From HXMU1420-13 sp965228545 (GTDB lineage: Bacteria > Bacteroidota > Rhodothermia > Balneolales > Balneolaceae): 64,000 nucleotides of DNA. The notes beneath the pieces are model-generated. The model did not search any database. It was not told where the DNA came from and saw only the letters and a list, made by a program, of their open reading frames with translations. The stretch covers positions 434,001 through 498,000 of the forward strand of contig OZ245822.1 in the NCBI GenBank assembly GCA_965228545.1. Reading direction: 5' to 3'. Below, piece by piece: positions 60,887-64,000 of the stretch; position 1 is the first letter of the stretch, and every line of letters begins with the position of its first letter. The position numbers and the translations under genes were made by a program.

Positions 60887-62338
60887 ATGAATGTTCGTGT
60901 TCTCATTGGGATTATGATCCTAATCTCGGCATTCAATTTAGAAAACGCTAGTTATGCTCAGCCATCGAACGCCACACTTGATTTCGAATCCAGAGTGTTA
61001 GCACCAATTTCGTCGGGTAAACTTCCTTTTTGGATGTGGGCTAATCAACGGGGAAAGGTAAATGAAGAAAGAATAAGTACCGTTCAAGATCTAAGATATC
61101 GAACAAATGCCACAACAATTAGCAACTTTAATATTGAAAGTGGCGCAGATCTTACGTTATCTAATGGAGTAGATCATTCATTAAATATTTCTCAATTATA
61201 CATCAATGTAGAATATCAAAAGATCGGAGCCAAATTTGGTAGATTCTATCAAATACAGGGGTTGAATGATGGCCGGCTCGCTGTAGGCTCGATGATGAAA
61301 AGCAGAAATGCAGGAGCATTAATTGGTGCTTCAACCGGAACAACTCAATTTAACTCATTTCCACTCGCTCGTGGCTATTTTAGATATCATGTTGGAATCA
61401 GTCACTTTTGGTTTGAAGATGATCGTTATGTTGAAAATGCTCTTTTACACTCAAAGTTTTTGTATCTGCAAATAGATTTAACGCCTTTAAGGTTGGTGGG
61501 AGGGATTATTCATAATGCGATGTGGGGCGGCACAAGCCCGGATATTGGAAAAATGCCGACAAGTGTTAACGATTATCTGCGTGTTGTATTTGCCAGAGGA
61601 GCCAGAGATAATTCTACCATCAATTCTGAGCGAACAAACGCACTAGGCAATACCATTGCGGCCTACGATTACGGTATTCTTTGGGATGATGAAAATATTG
61701 ATTTAAAGATTACCCGACTTTTCTACATCGAAGATATTCCCGGAGCAACGTACAGGAGTGCATGGGATGGACAATGGAGTGCTGATATTTACTTCAAGAA
61801 CGAACCATTATTTACACGTATTCGGTACGATTATGTGTACACTATTCGCCAGGATTCGAAAATCAGTCAACCTGATGGGCGAGCTGACTATTATCACCAT
61901 TATATCTATCAATCGGGCTGGACAAACCAAGGATATGTTATCGGATTACCACTAATCACCTTCGACGAGCCAACCAATTCAATCACCAATAATGTGTTGG
62001 TTGCGCAATCGGTAGGATTGGAGCTAACACCATCAACAAATACGAGAGTACAGGTTTTTGGAACTTTTTCGAGAAATTATGCCACCTGTGATGATATATT
62101 GATTGATGAAAACCAGACTTGTCAATCAAAACCTAAGATTTTATTAAAAGACGCCTATCCTCGAAACACGCTTCAAAAAAATATTTTCAGTACTAAAATT
62201 TCATTCTCACAAAGCTATAACGATCGGCTTTCATCTACGTTTAGTGTTGCATATGATTTCATCGAGAACGAGCCAAATAGATTGGGCTTTGGAATGGGAG
62301 TTCGCTATGCAATATGGCTTTCAAGTAAATCTGAGTAA
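60887..62338 (+). CDS. Wzi-family capsule assembly outer membrane protein
   Basis: A 483-residue beta-barrel with a signal peptide (about 1-26). Repeated amphipathic strands and family features: 'GKLPFWMWANQRGKV', 'INVEYQKIGAKFGRFYQ', 'NAGALIGASTGTTQFNSFPL' and the closing strand 'NRLGFGMGVRYAIW'. Wzi anchors capsule polysaccharide at the surface. It converges on the glycosyltransferase gene with a 34-base overlap of coding ends. Confidence 0.85.
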   Translation: MNVRVLIGIMILISAFNLENASYAQPSNATLDFESRVLAPISSGKLPFWMWANQRGKVNEERISTVQDLRYRTNATTISNFNIESGADLTLSNGVDHSLNISQLYINVEYQKIGAKFGRFYQIQGLNDGRLAVGSMMKSRNAGALIGASTGTTQFNSFPLARGYFRYHVGISHFWFEDDRYVENALLHSKFLYLQIDLTPLRLVGGIIHNAMWGGTSPDIGKMPTSVNDYLRVVFARGARDNSTINSERTNALGNTIAAYDYGILWDDENIDLKITRLFYIEDIPGATYRSAWDGQWSADIYFKNEPLFTRIRYDYVYTIRQDSKISQPDGRADYYHHYIYQSGWTNQGYVIGLPLITFDEPTNSITNNVLVAQSVGLELTPSTNTRVQVFGTFSRNYATCDDILIDENQTCQSKPKILLKDAYPRNTLQKNIFSTKISFSQSYNDRLSSTFSVAYDFIENEPNRLGFGMGVRYAIWLSSKSE

Positions 62339-63477
62339 ATGCTCAGATACTTTTTTGCTGTAGCATCCCAACTGTAGTTGTTTACTACCGTTTCTCTACC
62401 TTTTTTCCCTAAAACCGTTCGGCGAGATATATCGTCAAATAGCTGTTCAATGGTTTTTGCCAACATCTGATCGTCACCTGGCTCGATCATTATACCATTT
62501 TGGTTTTGAGTGATGATTTCAGGAATAGAGCCGGCATTGGTAGTAATCACGGGAATTCCACAAGCCATAGCTTCCACAATTGAGTTGCCAAAACTCTCTT
62601 CGTAAGAGGGAAGTATAGCGATATTTGAGGAGGATACTTCTTTAATCAATTCAGGAATGCTTAACCAATCAGATCGATTAATTTTGCCAGACAAAGGACC
62701 AGATTTGTTCGCATTGTCTATCTCGGATTCAAGCTCACCTCGGCCTATAAACAACAATTCATCAATTCTATCCGGAATCCTGTTTGCTGCTTTAAGTAGT
62801 GTTTTTACCCCTTTCTCTTTAGATAGTCGCCCAAAAAATACGAGTCGATGCTGGCTCGGTGGATCGAAAGAAACCTTCATATCTATGAACTCATTTGGTA
62901 TGCCATTTGGAACTACTTCAAATGGTTTTTCTGCAACGGGATATCTTTCTCTATATAGTTGGGCAGCGAAAATAGAAGTAGGGCAGAATATATCACACTC
63001 CATTAGGGATCTACCTAATAAAGAATATTTCGATACGAATGGCTTTACCCACCCATTTGTTGATGGAGCTTTCAAGCTCGCTTCTTTTGGGATATGTGGA
63101 TATCGTGGCGTAAGTACGAATGGGAAAGTTTTTTTAGCTCTCAAATTTCCAATATGTGAGGATTCCTCACCATTAGAATGATAAACTGCTCCGGGTTGCA
63201 GTAAATGTGCTACAATGTCGGCCACTAATAAACCACTACGGCCTCGAAACCAGTTTTTTCGGTTCGATTTGAATCCAGAAAACTCTGCCCAATGCAATTT
63301 ATAAGGTAAGTTGGCTGGGGGAGAGATACGTTCGAATCGTGCTTTTGTAAAAATTACATGTACATCGTAGCCAAGTTCGCTCAAACTTTCTGCCAGATGA
63401 TGTGTAGATCTTTGCCCACCACCGGAATACGGCGACCATGGAGAGTAGTTAGATGATAATATGATTCTGAAGCTCAA
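62305..63477 (-). CDS. Glycosyltransferase family 4 protein
   Basis: A 390-residue GT-B enzyme. N-terminal acceptor half starts 'IILSSNYSPWSPYSGGGQRSTHHLAESLSELGYDVHV'. The C-terminal GT4 signature E-x7-E is readable in 'SYEESFGNSIVEAMACGIPVI', with 'FFGRLSKEKGVKTLLKA' before it. Retaining transfer onto an envelope glycan is the family role; donor unknown. Lies 10 bases after the flippase-like gene on the same strand. Confidence 0.92.
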   Translation of the reverse strand: MSFRIILSSNYSPWSPYSGGGQRSTHHLAESLSELGYDVHVIFTKARFERISPPANLPYKLHWAEFSGFKSNRKNWFRGRSGLLVADIVAHLLQPGAVYHSNGEESSHIGNLRAKKTFPFVLTPRYPHIPKEASLKAPSTNGWVKPFVSKYSLLGRSLMECDIFCPTSIFAAQLYRERYPVAEKPFEVVPNGIPNEFIDMKVSFDPPSQHRLVFFGRLSKEKGVKTLLKAANRIPDRIDELLFIGRGELESEIDNANKSGPLSGKINRSDWLSIPELIKEVSSSNIAILPSYEESFGNSIVEAMACGIPVITTNAGSIPEIITQNQNGIMIEPGDDQMLAKTIEQLFDDISRRTVLGKKGRETVVNNYSWDATAKKYLSIYSDLLESHIA

Positions 63478-63487
63478 ATCTATAAGA

Positions 63488-64000
63488 TTACATTATGGAC
63501 GGGATGTTTCCCTCTTCCAGATCTTCAATATCCTTAGGTTTAAAAAAGCTGAAAATAGCGAAGAAAATAAAATTCAGAATTTTACCCAGAACACTTCGGG
63601 TAAGCATTAAACCTGCAATGGCCGATTCACTCACATCCAGATCGCCGGCAAGTGATATGCTTAAGCTAACGAAAATGAAATCTTTGTTTGGCAAAAATGG
63701 AATACGCGAAAGGATGATTTCGATTGATAAATACGTAAACCACACATACATGGGAGTTTCAGGCATTACTACGTAAAACATCAACAAGTTCAATGCTTGT
63801 ACAACCAATAATCGTAACATTTGTATTCCGAAAATTGAAAAAGCTGTATTCCAGCTCATGTGAATTACATAATTACGAAAGCGATATAGAACGATGATCA
63901 AAACTAAGGCGAAAACAGACCCAGAAATCCAGTACACCAATTGATCTGCCGTAAACCATTCCTCAATAGGAACTTGCCCAGTAAAGAAGAAAATGGAAAG
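63488..64000 (-). CDS. Flippase-like/LPG-synthase-type membrane protein, C-terminal part (cut by window edge)
   Basis: An open frame continues to the window edge at 64000, so this is the C-terminal ~170 residues of a longer protein. At least four hydrophobic helices and the motif 'SRIPFLPNKDFIFVSLS' plus 'ESAIAGLMLTRSVLGKI' resemble the YbhN/lysylphosphatidylglycerol synthase-TM (flippase-like) family. With the adjoining glycosyltransferase it could move lipid-linked glycan. The TTG at 63940 is only an internal codon. Tentative. Confidence 0.6.
   Translation of the reverse strand, partial: LSIFFFTGQVPIEEWFTADQLVYWISGSVFALVLIIVLYRFRNYVIHMSWNTAFSIFGIQMLRLLVVQALNLLMFYVVMPETPMYVWFTYLSIEIILSRIPFLPNKDFIFVSLSISLAGDLDVSESAIAGLMLTRSVLGKILNFIFFAIFSFFKPKDIEDLEEGNIPSIM

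Noticed and set aside
1..64000. Mobile elements, CRISPR arrays, phage or toxin-antitoxin modules
   Set aside because: No transposase, integrase, direct-repeat array or typical small gene pair was seen; the paralogous pairs at 1551 and 46309 are membrane proteins without toxin-like features.

Overview
The window reads as a chromosomal segment of a free-living, Gram-negative bacterium of the FCB group, most likely Balneolota/Rhodothermota or a related Bacteroidota lineage (inference). Evidence seen: a type IX secretion plug protein, a bactofilin/M23 pair, an atpZ-B-E-F-H-A-G cluster without atpD/atpC, a 29-residue COX24/mS38-type basic protein, TonB-dependent uptake, lipopolysaccharide transport parts, two promoter -7 boxes matching the Bacteroidota consensus TAnnTTTG, and moderately AT-rich DNA. 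There is no phage, insertion sequence, CRISPR array or rRNA. Coding density is very high and no gap exceeds 300 bases.

Layout. 1-1447 (minus): a probable metal-uptake operon of a small His-rich membrane protein, a His/Asp-rich lipoprotein and a TonB receptor cut by the window edge. 1551-2217: two overlapping paralogous three-helix membrane proteins. 2353-6581: pyruvate phosphate dikinase, then a long nested hairpin that buries the ribosome site of a flavin disulfide reductase, which itself carries an in-frame TAA. 6589-16 kb: single genes (lipoprotein, DEDD exonuclease, AlkB-type monooxygenase, asparaginase, EF-G-like GTPase, a frameshifted DUF1080 gene coupled to an SDR protein, two small secreted paralogs, an M15 peptidase). 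15.8-21.5 kb: a DASS transporter facing the four-gene cluster AGCS symporter-upp-lptC-ostA. 21.6-22.1 kb: IHF/HU protein and the COX24-like protein. 22.8-36.3 kb: a long plus-strand run rqcH-aroK-aroB-tamB-rnr-outer membrane protein, linking ribosome rescue, shikimate synthesis, RNA decay and envelope assembly. 36.3-40.2 kb (minus): ccmB-holB-dapF-T9SS plug, each overlapping the next. 40.3-44.9 kb: a PTS IIA-like regulator, PBP4-type peptidase, NtrC-type regulator and folD. 44.9-47.9 kb: DUF2911/TPR protein, an orphan gene with a clear promoter and palindrome, and two paralogous membrane proteins. 48-50.8 kb: guaB and a glycosyltransferase. 50.8-57.6 kb: M23 peptidase, bactofilin and the ATP synthase cluster, followed by tRNA-Ser(TGA) and its terminator. 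57.8-64 kb: TolC and MlaC homologues, then envelope glycan genes (two glycosyltransferases, Wzi, a flippase-like membrane protein cut by the window edge).

Common theme: most of the window serves envelope biogenesis and transport, mixed with core metabolism. Two otherwise well-kept genes are disrupted by single-site lesions (in-frame TAA at 5316; frameshift near 13780), which could be real decay or base-call errors. The least explained items are the SD-sequestering leader at 5028-5099, the near-palindrome at 7206-7237, the shared element upstream of the two small secreted paralogs, the palindrome-bearing promoter at 45909-45944, and several small orphan membrane families.
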